Shown: positions 12,121-22,763 of the stretch, piece by piece
Numbering within the stretch: position 1 is the stretch's first letter
Layout: every line of letters starts with the position of its first letter
Origin: Vesta saturnalis
Lineage: Eukaryota; Arthropoda; Insecta; Coleoptera; Lampyridae
Direction of reading: 5' to 3'
Length of the DNA: 64,000 nucleotides
Assembly (NCBI GenBank): GCA_036346205.1
Contig: JARFJB010001987.1
Coordinates: 3,360,001-3,424,000 of the forward strand
The notes under the pieces: generated by a model
Seen by the model: the letters and a program-made list of their open reading frames with translations, nothing else
What the model was told of the DNA's origin: nothing
The model's database searches: none
Program-made: the position numbers and the translations under genes

Positions 12121-14339
12121 TAGGATGTTATAATGACGTATATTACGTGTTTTGAGTACGGGTGTATTGAGTTTGAACGAAAAAAAAATTTTTTTTGTAT
12201 ATGCATAATGTATGTGGGTGGGTGATACGCCACTGGAAATTTAGGAGAAATATCATTCAGTATGCAGATACGTGTATTTGAATGTTATAGAGACATTGTT
12301 GTTGGAATAAATAGATTCTGACGAATGTAAATGTGAAGAGAAATTTGTCGATGGGACGATAATGGTTACTACTGTTGACTACTTAATAAGAAATGGAATG
12401 TTGGAGGATAAAGGAGTAATCTTGGCCGGAAGATGTGAGTGTATAAGTGTAGAATGTTTTACAAAATATATAGAGAAAGATTTGGGATGTTTAATTGTTA
12501 ATTATAGAAAGTTCTCGTAATGTTGTGCAATCAGTTTTGAGAATACGTGTAAGTATATAGGATTTGAGACCTTAAAATAAGTACAGTCTTATTTTTGCAA
12601 ATGTTGCGGAAGGAGGACGAGCGCATGTGAGAGATAAACGTTGAAAGTTGTGTAATGGTCCAGAGTGGCCAGTGAATGAATGTGATGACGAGAAATGGTT
12701 TCTCCATAAAGTAATTGTAAAATTTGCAGGTAAAAACAAACATGGCGATGTATTGTAGTTATAAGCGTATTTGTACAGAGGGTAGCATCAGTCGGCACTA
12801 AGAAAGTTTGAGTGAATACCATTGGTGAATATAGCGAGGAAGTCAGACATGTTTAAAGATGGATGGCTTAAGGTATAAATAGGAAAGTCAGAGATTGACG
12901 TTAGCTGGTTGCTTTTGGCTTTTGGCGAGAGCTCGGTGGGAGACGCGCGCGAGGTGAAGTGTGAAATCAGAATGGGTTGAGTTGGAGTTATATTTGTGAA
13001 TAATATTGAAGGCAGTCATTGTTTAAACAACTGCGTAACCCGAAATGTGATGAATCGTATAAGACATTCATAAATAAAACAATTAATAAAATTGAGATTG
13101 AAGATAAAATCAGTTTATTTTTCTTCAAGAAAAAGTGCGTATGCAGATTTATAAAAAGATAACAGTTGTTACGTTATAGTGTTGAGTGCGGCGCGCGAGC
13201 TTGTAATGATCTTTAGTTAAAATTATTTATGGGACCACCTTTAAGTGAACGAAATATTCGTAGTAAATTGAGCCAATGTTAAGGTAATTTTATATGACAT
13301 TAAAAGTTTATTTGTGTAAGGAAGGACTAAATTGTCCTAAAGGTTGCGAGAAACTTTTAAGAGGCAACCAAACGTGTACAGATTATTACGTTATTGGAGT
13401 AATAACCTCGCATAGTTGGACTAATCGCGAGTGCAGGCAATCTAAGGAATAGAAATGGACTACAAATAATTGGTTTACGGGAAGAGAGAAGAAAGAAAAG
13501 CGTAGGATGTATGGACAGTCTTTAAGTAAGAATTACATTTAGGAACCTTAAAAACTCAGATAAGCACGATTATCTTTTTGGTTAGTGTTTATTTGCGTAT
13601 TGTTGTGTAAATTTTTATTTTATTAATTAGTGTTGAAGGGAAAAGATAATCGATCTTGAGTTATGTTGTATTGGCTGTTTTAGTAGTAAGAATTTTTGCA
13701 GAAACGCAAATTTGTATTGACAGTGGTCTTACAACCACGCGGTTGTAGTGTATGTAAACATTTGTTTATTATTTTGTGCAGGACAATATATATTTATCGT
13801 TAACTTTTATTTTGTTGTTTATTTAGCCAGTTATGAGATACATTTGTGACGTTTACTTAATTGGTGACCTAGTTTTGGACTAGTTAAATGTAGACTTTGC
13901 ATATTTTGGTTTTAAGATTAATGAACAACCTGAAAGGTTATATTTGCCAGGTTAATTTCAAAAAGAAAATTTTCATGTTAGCTTCGTTTAATGCAGTACA
14001 CTAATGACGGATCAGCTGTTGATTTAAAAATTTTATTAAGTATAACTAAGAGATGGAGTTTTGAGAACTTACGTATTTACGAATGTCTCATACGATTCAG
14101 AGGTATCATAAAGGAACAATTATTAAGCCGATGACATTGCTTTTCTTTTGGTTAGGAATTTTAAAAATTAATTATCGATCATTGAATGAAGAACTATTTA
14201 TTCATTAATAAGTAGAAATTTAACTTTATATGTATACGAGGGATACGTAGAAAATATTCAGTTAACGTGTTATAACTTTGGTATTCTGGATGTACAGGGT
14301 ACAATCAGGAAGTTTGTGACGACCCGTGTATTTCAGATT

Positions 14340-14395
<56 letters not shown>

Positions 14396-14829
14396 CTGTT
14401 GGTTACGTGAATGCCGTTAAATTTGAGTGATAAATTTTGTTTTGGAAATTTTGGTATACGAGGTGTATTCAAAAAGTTCTAATAACCTGGGTAGTACTAA
14501 ATATATTTGAGTTTGAGTTGAATTGTTTGGGACGAATGTTTGTTTTAGAACCCTCGTGTGAGAGTTTACTGAGTAAGCACAATCCTACTTTCCACAATCA
14601 AGTAGGGTTAATTAACACCCAGCTTAAGACAATTATTTTAGCAAAGTTTCGATTGTGGTGGCGCCTGGAGACATATTTTCCCGGACTGAGCTGTTTGAAT
14701 ATCGGTGTAAGGTGTTTGAGCGTATTAATCATGCATTTTACTTCTTATTTCGACCACGCTGGCTTGGCTTACATTAGTAAGCATACACGACGCCTAGTGC
14801 GGTTTGGACGTGTAACACTATAAATTCTA
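12121..14829. mobile_element. 2.7-kb noncoding dispersed repeat inserted in the transposase gene
   Basis: This block splits the transposase reading frame. It has no recognisable protein. Its last ~600 bp (about 14180-14822) match 26085-26553, including ATACGAGG, GACGACCCGTGTATTT, GATTGTGGTGG and the shared end CCTAGTGCGGTTTGGACGTG; about 13060-13150 also matches about 24880-24985 (ACATTCATAAATAA... AAAAGTGCG). Internal marks are a TATA-like GTATAAATAGG at about 12874, AATAAA at about 13074 and a (TA)n tract. It may be a large non-autonomous retroelement; no LTRs, TIRs or target duplication could be defined. Confidence 0.6.
14342..14394. repeat. (TA)n microsatellite
   Basis: Uninterrupted TA dinucleotides inside the dispersed repeat. 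Such TA tracts recur at eight other places in the window. Confidence 0.97.
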
Positions 14830-14831
14830 CG

Positions 14832-15550
14832 GTGTCCAACATTTGAAAGAGACTGATTTGCCTCGTAGAGTGGAATTCTTTGAATCGTGACTTGTCAAAA
14901 CTCAAGAGGATGAACATTTCCTTGACAATATCATATGGAAAGATGAGACCAAGTTTACAAAAAATGGAATTTTCAACAGACACAACAGTCATTATTGGGC
15001 GCCAGAAAATCCTCATGTCCTTCGCCAAAGGGGTTTTCAAGAAAGATGGCAACTTAATGTATTTTGTGCCATAAATAATGAGTCAATTTTTTATATCGAG
15101 TTTTATGATGATAATTTGAATGCAACAGAATATGAAGATTTACTGAGAAATGGAATTCAAATGATTTTAAATAATAGGCCAGGAAAAGAACGTGTATGGT
15201 ACCAAATGGAAGATGCTCCACCCCATAATTCTCGTTCAGTAGGCGAAGCTTTAACTGAAATCTTCGAAAACAGATGGATTGGTAATAATGGACCTTTGCG
15301 TTGGCCTCCTAGAACACCATATGGCAATCCAATAGATTATTTTGTGTGGGGTTTCATTAAAAATATGGTTTACTCCAACCCAGTAACAACAATGGAAAAT
15401 ATGAAATCGAGAGTTAGAACTGCTTTCAATAGTTTAACTCATGACTTAATCAGAAGCGCTACACATGAAAATCTTTTGAAGAGATTACATGTTTGTTTAA
15501 GAAGAGGTGGAGATGTGTTCGAACATATTCTGAAATACACTGATAATTGA
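14832..15550 (+). pseudogene. Mariner-like transposase, catalytic domain
   Basis: Continues the protein broken at 12120: GVQHLKETDLPRRVEFFES, one TGA stop, then LDNIIWKDETKF with the first catalytic Asp, NRHNSHYWAPENPH, the second Asp in YQMEDAPPHNSRS, and the third in NPIDYFVWG; a frameshift separates the first block from the 144-codon frame at 15116-15550. Forty residues lie between the second and third Asp. The protein ends at TGA 15548-15550. All three acidic residues survive although the gene is broken, so decay is moderate. The WPPRTPYGNPIDYFVWG block is typical of the DDE superfamily branch whose N-terminus is DUF4817. Confidence 0.85.
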
Positions 15551-15712
15551 ATTAACTTACTAATTCATGAAATTATTTTCAGTTCGTGTGTCAGCGTTAA
15601 TAAAACTATCGTTTGAAGAGAAGTTTCATTTGATGATTGAAGAGTATTTTAATAATTATTTATTCATTGTATTATCTGTGACTGATGACGGAACATCGAA
15701 CGAAATCTGTTA

Positions 15713-16346
15713 AATTTCAAAAATAAGTGATGAATACAAGGAAACCACGTCAGTTTCTGTTTGAAACAGTTTATCTCGAAAACGGTTCGAAAGCGAAATA
15801 GCATTATAGGATTAAATTCAATCTAAAATTAGAGCTCAAAAATGTGTAAATATACAGGGTGTTCCATTTGAAAAAAATGACTTCCACTCTTTTTTTCATG
15901 TGAACAAAGTATCTGCATTTTGTAAAGGCCCTGTATGAGGCAAATAAAAATATGACTCGAAGTGAAGATCCTCATGGTATCACTCCACTTCATTTCGAAT
16001 TTGATCATCTTAGTACCAGAGAGTTCAAGATAGCGTTTATAAAAGTACGTTTTGTAAAAAAAAAATGGAAATTAACTTATATCTCTTGAATAGATAGGTA
16101 TAGGGAAATAATACATGAAGTTGTTGACAAAGTAATAGGAAATTATAATATGATATTATATACAGGGTGTTCCATTAAAAAAATCAAAGTAGTCACTACT
16201 TTATAGTAGAAGAGGCAACGCCGCATCATCTAAAATATGTTAGGCATGTAGATCATATTGATTTATGCATACCGTCAAATTTTCAGGTTGATCTGCTGTC
16301 TGGTTTGCCAGAAACGTCTAATTAACGCTCATCGTGAAAAGCCCTG
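15713..16346 (-). repeat. Right terminal inverted repeat of mariner-like element
   Basis: Mirror of 11075-11722. The outer block spans 16163-16346 (184 bp, same length as on the left), bounded by TACAGGGTGTTCCATT inside and GCCCTG outside. A further inner edge, ATATACAGGGTGTTCCATTT, lies at about 15853. Confidence 0.85.
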
Positions 16347-16932
16347 TGTACAAATAAAATAATAAACAATACACATCCAAAGTTAAAAAGGTAATCTAGG
16401 TATATATTAATACTAATCCCCTTGTGCAAGAACACTACTAAAAACTTAATTTATAATTAGACAGTGGGTATCCTTAGTTAAACATTCGCACTACACAGCG
16501 ACTGTAGCATAATCGACGATTAAAACATTGCGGTTCGAAATTCAAAACTTACTTCGTTTAACAGGCTCATAACTGTCCGAGGTCTGTACTGTAATGTCCC
16601 AAGATACCCTATCCTTAAAATCGGAATTCTAAATTAATCGGAATAATTCCTTACTCAAATTATTTTCTGCATCCCATTGTTGTTCCCTATTGAAACCTTG
16701 AATTTGTTTACTAGTGTAATATTGAATTACTCGTAAAAACTCAAATCTGATTAAGAGAACTGGCTGTTTAGTGATAGGCTACGCTGTGTTAATTGAACGA
16801 GATAGGAATGAATAAGGTTAAGTATTGCATCATGGTGGGACATATAAACAATAAAATTACTTAAATTAGAATTACCGAGCTTTGTGTAAAGATGATTCAA
16901 CCTGTTAATTTGCAAACTGGGAAAAAGGATAT
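16347..16932. other. AT-rich spacer, nothing recognised
   Basis: Lies between the mariner-like element and the gypsy LTR. No gene or repeat seen. Confidence 0.5.
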
Positions 16933-17110
16933 TGTAGTAACACTGTGTTAACTTTGGTACATAACTTTATTTTAAAACAATATTACAAAATTGTAATTAA
17001 TAACATTCATTCAAAAATCAAACTGTTAATCTGACATCACTGTCAATAACAACTGAAAAACTATTTATCTCATTATGACAAACATCATAGACGTGGAGGA
17101 TATTACTACA
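16933..17110 (-). repeat. 3' LTR of Ty3/gypsy element
   Basis: The 178-bp block has the 8-bp terminal inverted repeats TGTAGTAA (16933-16940) and TTACTACA (17103-17110). On the minus strand it directly follows a purine-rich GATGGGAAGGAA tract, the expected polypurine primer for plus-strand DNA synthesis, and the end of a gypsy polyprotein. It is the downstream LTR of the minus-strand gypsy element; the other LTR is not found. Confidence 0.7.
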
Positions 17111-17158
17111 TTCCTTCCCATCTATAAGAATAAAGAAACTAATATTAAAACATTACTC

Positions 17159-17700
17159 TAAATTTGGGTATCTCATTGGTGGCTCTCTATCACGTTGTGG
17201 ATAACGCCTACTCGAACTCAGTTGATCAGCATAATCGTCATGCTCGTTGGATACGAAAACACCAAACGTTGATGGTAGTGATGACTTTTGAAAAGTTGCG
17301 GATGTCGGATTAGTAACCGGTGTCTCTTTGGAGAGTGGAATGAGGTGGCGTATATGGCAGTGATAATCTTTGAAAAGATGCAGAAAAGTTTCTTGCGTTA
17401 GCGTAGTTTGACTCGGCGTAGACGTTGGAGCAACGTCTTTAGAATTACGGCTTTGGAATCTGTCTGAGCTGATCACTTTGTTTACGTTTTGTTGTGCCTT
17501 GAACATCAACTAAATATGAATATGGTGCACGTCTCTCCAAAATTACCCCTGAGCTGGAACCTTTTCCTAGTGGGTTATTGACCTAAACATTATCATCTTT
17601 CTCAAAAAACCTTTCCTCAGTATGTCTATTGTAATACTGTTTGTTTGTTATATTAATGTGGCCACATGCAAGTCGGCCTACACTTCATATACGGGAATGC
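17159..17700 (-). pseudogene. Ty3/gypsy Pol C-terminus, downstream of the BEL insertion
   Basis: The minus strand reads NRHTEERFFEKDDNV, then VNNPLGKGSSSGVILERR, YSYLVDVQGTTK and finally SSRRYPQRDREPPMRYPNLE at 17159. This is the integrase C-terminal tail found in gypsy/K02A2.6-like Pol proteins. A stop interrupts the first segment and a frameshift follows VQGTT. It is the continuation of 22764-23400, from which it is separated by the nested BEL element. Confidence 0.75.
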
Positions 17701-17701
17701 T

Positions 17702-17969
17702 GGAGGTAAAAATATTGATTTACGAAGAAGTCTACGAAGTTTCTATTTACAACTTTACACAAAATATTACATTAAGCACAATTACAAACTTTTTTTTTAA
17801 TTCTAAACAGCGATACGTCGCCAGAGCACTGTTGCTGCTGACGGCTTGAAATGAACTGTAATGAATGGCGTACTACTCCTTGCAATATGATGCGCCTGCC
17901 AATGCACTCTTACAAAAGGCGGCAATACCTTAAATTACAAACACAAATTGCTTTCTGCGAAACTCAACA
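17702..17969 (-). repeat. BEL 3' LTR
   Basis: Matches 22495-22763 almost base for base. On the minus strand it begins TGTTGAGTTTCGCAG right after a purine tract. The lower end, GGAGGTAAAAATATTG, is where the two LTR copies stop matching. Confidence 0.93.
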
Positions 17970-17990
17970 TCCCGCCCCCCTTGAAAGGGT
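17970..17990 (-). other. BEL polypurine tract
   Basis: On the minus strand the sequence just before the 3' LTR reads CTTTCAAGGGGGGCGGGA, a purine run abutting TGTTGAG. This is the usual primer site for plus-strand synthesis in LTR elements. Confidence 0.65.
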
Positions 17991-18148
17991 CGCCTTTCAA
18001 AGCAAACTATTTTTCCCCCTATTTTTTAGCACAAGCACAATCAAAATTTGATACAAGCAATACGGAAATAAGAACAAATAACAGTAACAAACTGAAGAAT
18101 TTACTTAAATTCTAATAACTAAACTAAACTGCAGTTTGAAATAATATG

Positions 18149-18565
18149 TCACTTATCACCTTCACTTATGGGTAATGGGCACAACTTGGTGAACGAGCGT
18201 TTTATCACTCCGTTAGCGGTCTTAACTGATGCGACACGGCTGACTCCATCACTACCAGGATACAGCTGTATGATTCGTCCTAACTTCCACTGTAAAGGTG
18301 CCAGGTTATCTTCGTTGATTAAGACTAAGGATCCCATCGCTAACTGGGAGCCTGAGTCTCTCCATTTGGAACGCTGCTGTAACTCAGATATATATTCTCG
18401 ACTCCAACGCCTGCATATTCGCTGATGAAAACTTTGTATTTTTTGAAAAACAGAGAGCCTCGATTCTTTCAGCTCAGTCACATCTGGATCTGGCAGAGAA
18501 ATAATTGATCGTCCAATGAGGAAATGACCAGGCGTCAGTGGTTCGAGGTCGTTAGGGTCGATGTT
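18149..18565 (-). pseudogene. BEL Pol C-terminal domain (DUF5641)
   Basis: After a frameshift near 18550 the frame reads NDLEPLTPGHFLIGRSI, then FHQRICRRWSREYISELQQR, KWRDSGSQLAMGSLVLINED, PLQWKLGRIIQLYPGSDGVS and VKTANGVIKRSFTKLCPLP. This is the conserved tail that follows the integrase in BEL/Pao polyproteins. It ends at a stop at 18149 close to the 3' LTR. The domain itself is uninterrupted; only its link to the integrase is broken. Confidence 0.9.
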
Positions 18566-19760
18566 AAAGGAGTGAGAGGTCTGGAGTTAACGGTGGCTTC
18601 AACTTGCATTAGTAAGGTATACATTTCCTCAAATGTCAGTAAAGTGGTACCAATAACACGTTTTAAATGAAACTTAGACGACTTAATTCCAGCCTCCCAG
18701 AGCCCACCAAAGTGAGGGCTGTGGGCAGGAATGAAGTGCCAATCTAGCCCGTGGTTCGAAGCAGAATTTGCAATGTCAACAGCTTGATTTTTAAGAAACA
18801 TACCCAACTCCCTTAGTTCGGACTTGGCTCCAACAAAGTTGGTACCATTATCGGAGTAAATGCGCGCGGGTTTACCCCTACGTGAAACAAACCTTCTGAG
18901 GGCCATCAAAAATCCCTCTGTAGTTAAATCAGAAACTAGTTCCAAATGCACCGATTTAGTTACAAATCACGCAAAGAGACATAAATAGCATTTTATGGTC
19001 CTGCAACCACGGCCCTTGCGGTCCTTTATGAGAAAGGGTCGGCCATAGTCAACGCCTGTGGTGTGGAATGGAAGTGCAGGTGTAACGCGCGAGGCGGGTA
19101 AATTTCCCATTATCGGAGTTGTTGTATGTGACGAAAATCTAAAACATTTCACACACTCATGTACGACCCTTTTAACAAGATTTCTTGCGCCTACAATCCA
19201 ATACCTTTCTCTTAAGTGAGACAGAAGAAGCTGGGGGCCAGCATGAAGTAATCGTGAATGTTCTTGATTACACAAAAGCCTTGCAAACGGATGTTTGCCA
19301 GAAATCAACAAGGGAAATTTGTTATCATAATTAAACTCAAAATTACTTAGTCTCCCTCCAACTCGGAGCATACCTTTGGGATCCAAAAATGGGTGTAAAG
19401 AGAGTAAGGCCACAGCCTTTAATGCATTACCACTTTGCAACGTTTTCAGCTCATTTGCGAACGACTCCTGCTGAGAGAGTCTAACGAGAGTATTTAGAGA
19501 GTCTCGAAGTTCATCAGTATAAAGAGGGCCAACTAGACGAGATCCCAAGGAACTTGAACAGTTCTTACGAAATCGAATACAGTATGCAGCTACTCGAATA
19601 ATTTTGTTTAAATTGGAATAGCGATCAAGGAGAAATGAAACATCAACACTTACAGCAGTGCATTGCGGCGCACACTTTACTTCTGGTAAGACTTCAAGAG
19701 TGGTGTGTGGTTGAGGCCAACACGATCTTGGCTCTTGCAACCAAGCAGGCCCGCTCCACC
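18535..19760 (-). pseudogene. BEL integrase (zinc-binding and catalytic core)
   Basis: Starts just after the deletion junction with LWWSGPAWLQ, a motif that normally follows RNase H in BEL Pol. The H2C2 zinc-binding module is HSRLLHAGPQLLLSHLRERY followed by HECVKC. Catalytic residues are visible: Asp in HTTGVDYGRPF, Asp in IYSDNGTNFVGA, Glu in FGGLWEAGIKSSK. A single in-frame TGA at 18967-18969 lies between CYLCLFA and FVTKSVHLELV, and a frameshift follows the NSRPLTPL motif near 18545. All three acidic catalytic residues are kept. Confidence 0.9.
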
Positions 19761-19764
19761 AGAG

Positions 19765-20849
19765 ACAGATAAATCTTGTTGGATGGTTGGGCCAACCATC
19801 TGAATACTATTTAACGAATTACCATTCGGTGTCTCCTGGGACCCATTAAAAACGGCACGAAGCTTAGTCGTTAAGCTTTCTTCCTTCAATACGCCATGAT
19901 GAGGCAGGTAGTACGAAATCTTTGAAGACTCGGGTTTAACAGGCGTCATATGACCCAAGTCCTTATACTCTTGCATAAAATTCTTGTAGAGGGTACCCAA
20001 GTCTGGGTTTGCCTGCAATCGCCTTTCCAAAGAGAAGAATTTATTTTTTGCGATTTGCAAAGAGTCGCCTAAGACCTGAGCTGAAGCCTTAAATGGAATT
20101 GAAACGACAAATCTACCATCAGAGTTTCGTTCGGTTGTTTGAATAAAGTGATTTTCACAAGCATTTTCTTCTGGTGACAATATCCTCTCGGTTGGATATT
20201 GTTCTATTTGCCAAAACCGAGTTAACAAATCGTTACAATCTTTAACCGAATTAAGATTGCACTGGGTAAGGTTAGAAGACATCGAAGGTGCACACCCGGA
20301 TACGATCCACCCAAATCGCGTTTTTTGTAGTATCGGTAGATTATCACCCAATCGGAGTTGACGTACGCAGAGCAGATTCCAAAACACAGGTGAACCAATT
20401 AATATGTCTATGTGACCTGGTTGGTCAAAATTAGGATCTGATCGTTTCACATGTTCTGGAATTTTTAGTGTGCCTCGCTCAATGCGATGGCTAGGAGTGC
20501 TACATATTATCTCGTCTAACACTAAGCATGCAATGTTTATTTTGAAATTTGAGTGCGTAGCGTGCAGATCCATATTACACTTGGATTTTATGCTAGATTT
20601 GGCCTTTCTTAAGCCAGAAACTGTAATGTTTACATCACGAACTGGTAGGTTTAACTTGTTGCATAGATCTGATCTAACAAAATTGGATTGAGAACCCGAA
20701 TCTAATAGCAATCGAACAGTGTGCGCGCTGCCATGATCAGCAATTACGTTTGCAATTGCAGTAGGCAGTAATGCTGGAGCAGAAAGCAGAAATGGAATCT
20801 GCATTTTCAACAGGCGCAGCCACAACTGTTGCGGGTCTTGGTTGATCAA
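19765..20849 (-). pseudogene. BEL aspartic protease and truncated reverse transcriptase
   Basis: The protease (DUF1758-like) has its active-site motif RLLLDSGSQSNFVRSDLCNK with Asp at about codon 50 of the frame, and the downstream FDQPGHIDILIGSPVFWNLL and KTRFGWIVSG. Reverse transcriptase begins with ISYYLPHHGVLKE, TTKLRAVFNGSQ and MVGPTIQQDL and then stops abruptly: at about 19765-19775 it joins sequence that belongs after RNase H. The catalytic box and RNase H are therefore absent, so this copy cannot reverse-transcribe itself. The frame overlaps gag by about 110 bp in another phase, a frameshift near 20805, because BEL Pol usually continues gag in frame. Confidence 0.92.
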
Positions 20850-22062
20850 CAGGATTGTTTTGCACTAGAGGTTTATCTTCATGAATTAACGTATTGTGTT
20901 TGCCCTTGCATTTGAAACATGTAAATTTGGAATTGCACCGAGCAACAAAGTGACCTTTAGCTAGGCAATTCGCGCAAAGCTTAAGACTTTTAACCGTCTC
21001 AACTCTACGGCTAACAGAAAGTTTTTTGAAATCCTCACATCGATTAATTGTGTGATCACCCTTGCAATGAATACACGATTGTGTATTAGTAACGAACGAT
21101 TTTGAGAACCCTTTCGATGGTTTCGGCAGATTCACCTTGTGTTTGGATTCCAAGGCCTCTAATAAATTTGCAGTATTTTTAAGCAATTCTTTGAATTCAC
21201 CAAGTGACGGTAACTCAGAACCTCGAGAATTTCTCAAAACCTCCCATTCACGCGAAGTATTGACATCTAATTTCTTAGAAACTATGAATATAATAATAAA
21301 TTCAAGTAATTGTGACTCGGAAGCTAATGATTTCAATGCGGTAAAATGCTTAAACAAAACATCGTTTATTTTACGCAGCTTAGCCGCGCTTTCCTTTTGA
21401 ACAGGCTCAAGGCCATCGATGGCCTTAAAATGATTAAGAATTAACATCCTGGGATCATTATATCGGTCGCATAGAGCACCCCAAGCTACAGAATAATTGC
21501 TAGCAGTAAATTCTAGCGAACTAATGACATGCGCTGCTTCACCTTGCAGGCTGGCTTTCAGATAATGCAATTTTTGGATATCAGTCAAAGAAGCATTACT
21601 AGCTACTAAACTAGTGAATATTGCATAATACTCCATCCAGTCATCGGTAGACGACCCGGAGAACTTAGGAACGGAAATTACTGGCAAGCGAAAGGCAGAG
21701 TTCGAATGCAGAGGACTAGACCCCACACTAGAACTGGGAGAAGTAGGCCTAGGTGGTGTTTCTACAGAAGCATGCTTCTTCAATAAATCTTCAGCTTGAC
21801 TTGTTGCTGCATAGTAACAGCTCTCGAACTCCATTTCGAGATCACAATTTTCGGCATCTAGTTGCTGAATTTGAATATCAACTTCATAATATTCAGACAA
21901 TAATGGAAGAATATCATTTAACCTTTTTTGTAACTCTACGAGCTTTATAGAACTTAAAGGCGCATCACCACTAGTATTTAAAGATTCTAAGCCGTTCACG
22001 TAGGTAGTAAACCGCGTTAGCCTTGCTTTAATATAATCCCTGCTTTTAATTAAAGACTCCAT
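20737..22062 (-). CDS. BEL Gag-like protein with zinc knuckles
   Basis: A 441-codon frame with ATG at 22062. Residues about 20-115 are predicted helical; residues about 125-270 match the DUF1759 Gag region (VPKFSGSSTDDWMEYYAIF, LKASLQGEAAHVISSLEF). Three cysteine/histidine knuckles follow: CIHCKGDHTINRC (about 330-342), CANCLAKGHFVARC (363-376) and CFKCKGKHNTLIH (382-394), which bind element RNA in this family. The last ~20 codons are out of frame relative to a normal BEL polyprotein, so translation would stop before the protease. The Gag portion itself looks intact. About 430 bp separate its start from the 5' LTR. Confidence 0.9.
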   Translation of the reverse strand: MESLIKSRDYIKARLTRFTTYVNGLESLNTSGDAPLSSIKLVELQKRLNDILPLLSEYYEVDIQIQQLDAENCDLEMEFESCYYAATSQAEDLLKKHASVETPPRPTSPSSSVGSSPLHSNSAFRLPVISVPKFSGSSTDDWMEYYAIFTSLVASNASLTDIQKLHYLKASLQGEAAHVISSLEFTASNYSVAWGALCDRYNDPRMLILNHFKAIDGLEPVQKESAAKLRKINDVLFKHFTALKSLASESQLLEFIIIFIVSKKLDVNTSREWEVLRNSRGSELPSLGEFKELLKNTANLLEALESKHKVNLPKPSKGFSKSFVTNTQSCIHCKGDHTINRCEDFKKLSVSRRVETVKSLKLCANCLAKGHFVARCNSKFTCFKCKGKHNTLIHEDKPLVQNNPVDQPRPATVVAAPVENADSISAFCSSITAYCNCKRNC

Positions 22063-22494
22063 TTTTAATTGTATGGACCCTATATCTTTTTTGTGTGTAA
22101 CGCCACTGATGCGTAATTTAGCAAAATTAAATTTAAAATTATGAAATTCAAGCTGTTAACAATGCAACTAAAACACAATTACCTAGAATAAATTGGCACA
22201 ATAACAACTTAAACTAAATAAACCACGCTTCTTTATTTAAATAATGCATATAATGCAAAACAACAAGAGGAAACGTTATCTTTTGTAAACATCTGTTTGC
22301 AATAAGGAAAGGTTAAAGGACTTACCACTCGCCCTTGAAATAGCTGTTGCTGGAAATATTTCTTTTATTTTGTATACAAGCACCGTTTCTAGGAATTTGG
22401 CTCCGGTAAACACTCGCCAGGTACATAAACAGGAACAGATGGCTATTCAAACGTGCTTTGTAATCTCACGAAACTTGCAGTTTTTTCTTCTTAA

Positions 22495-22763
22495 GGAGGT
22501 AAAAATATTGATTTACGAAGAAGTCTACGAAGTTTCTATTTACAACTTTACACAAAATATTACATTAAGCACAATTACAAACTTTTTTTTTTAATTCTAA
22601 ACAGCGATACGTCGCCAGAGCACTGTTGCTGCTGACGGCTTGAAATGAACTGTAATGAATGGCGTACTACTCCTTGCAATATGATGCGCCTGCCAATGCA
22701 CTCTTACAAAAGGCGGCAATACCTTAAATTACAAACACAAATTTCTTTCTGCGAAACTCAACA
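22495..22763 (-). repeat. BEL 5' LTR
   Basis: Near-identical partner of 17702-17969; starts TGTTGAGTTTCGCAGAAAG on the minus strand at 22763. No convincing tRNA primer-binding site is visible just inside the lower end, where the sequence reads TTAAGAAGAAAAAACTGC on the minus strand. Confidence 0.93.

Larger units (their letters stand above)
11075..16346 (+). mobile_element. Tc1/mariner-like transposon with ~640-bp TIRs, interrupted
   Basis: The ends are CAGGGCTTTTCACGATGAGC at 11075 and its exact complement ending at 16346. The left end is preceded by TA; the right is followed by TGTA, so the expected TA duplication is probably mutated on one side. Inverted repeats extend about 640 bp (11075-11722 and 15713-16346). 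Inside is a plus-strand transposase gene in two pieces (11847-12120 and 14832-15550), separated by a 2.7-kb foreign repeat. Without that insert the element would be about 2.6 kb. Stops and the insertion make it non-autonomous now. Confidence 0.88.
17702..22763 (-). mobile_element. BEL/Pao LTR retrotransposon nested in gypsy
   Basis: Two direct repeats of 268 and 269 bp bound a minus-strand Gag-Pol region of BEL/Pao type: Gag with zinc knuckles, aspartic protease, start of reverse transcriptase, integrase and a DUF5641 tail. Most of the reverse transcriptase and all of RNase H are deleted at about 19765. A gypsy integrase gene flanks both sides, so BEL inserted into gypsy. The two LTRs differ at only about two places (one T-run length and one G/T), implying recent insertion, yet the body carries two frameshifts, one in-frame stop and the deletion. 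No clear target duplication is seen. Confidence 0.92.

Noticed and set aside
14437..14823. 128-codon plus-strand frame
   Set aside because: Lies in the shared 3' end of the dispersed repeat; the matching copy at 26.1-26.5 kb does not keep the frame, so coding is unlikely.
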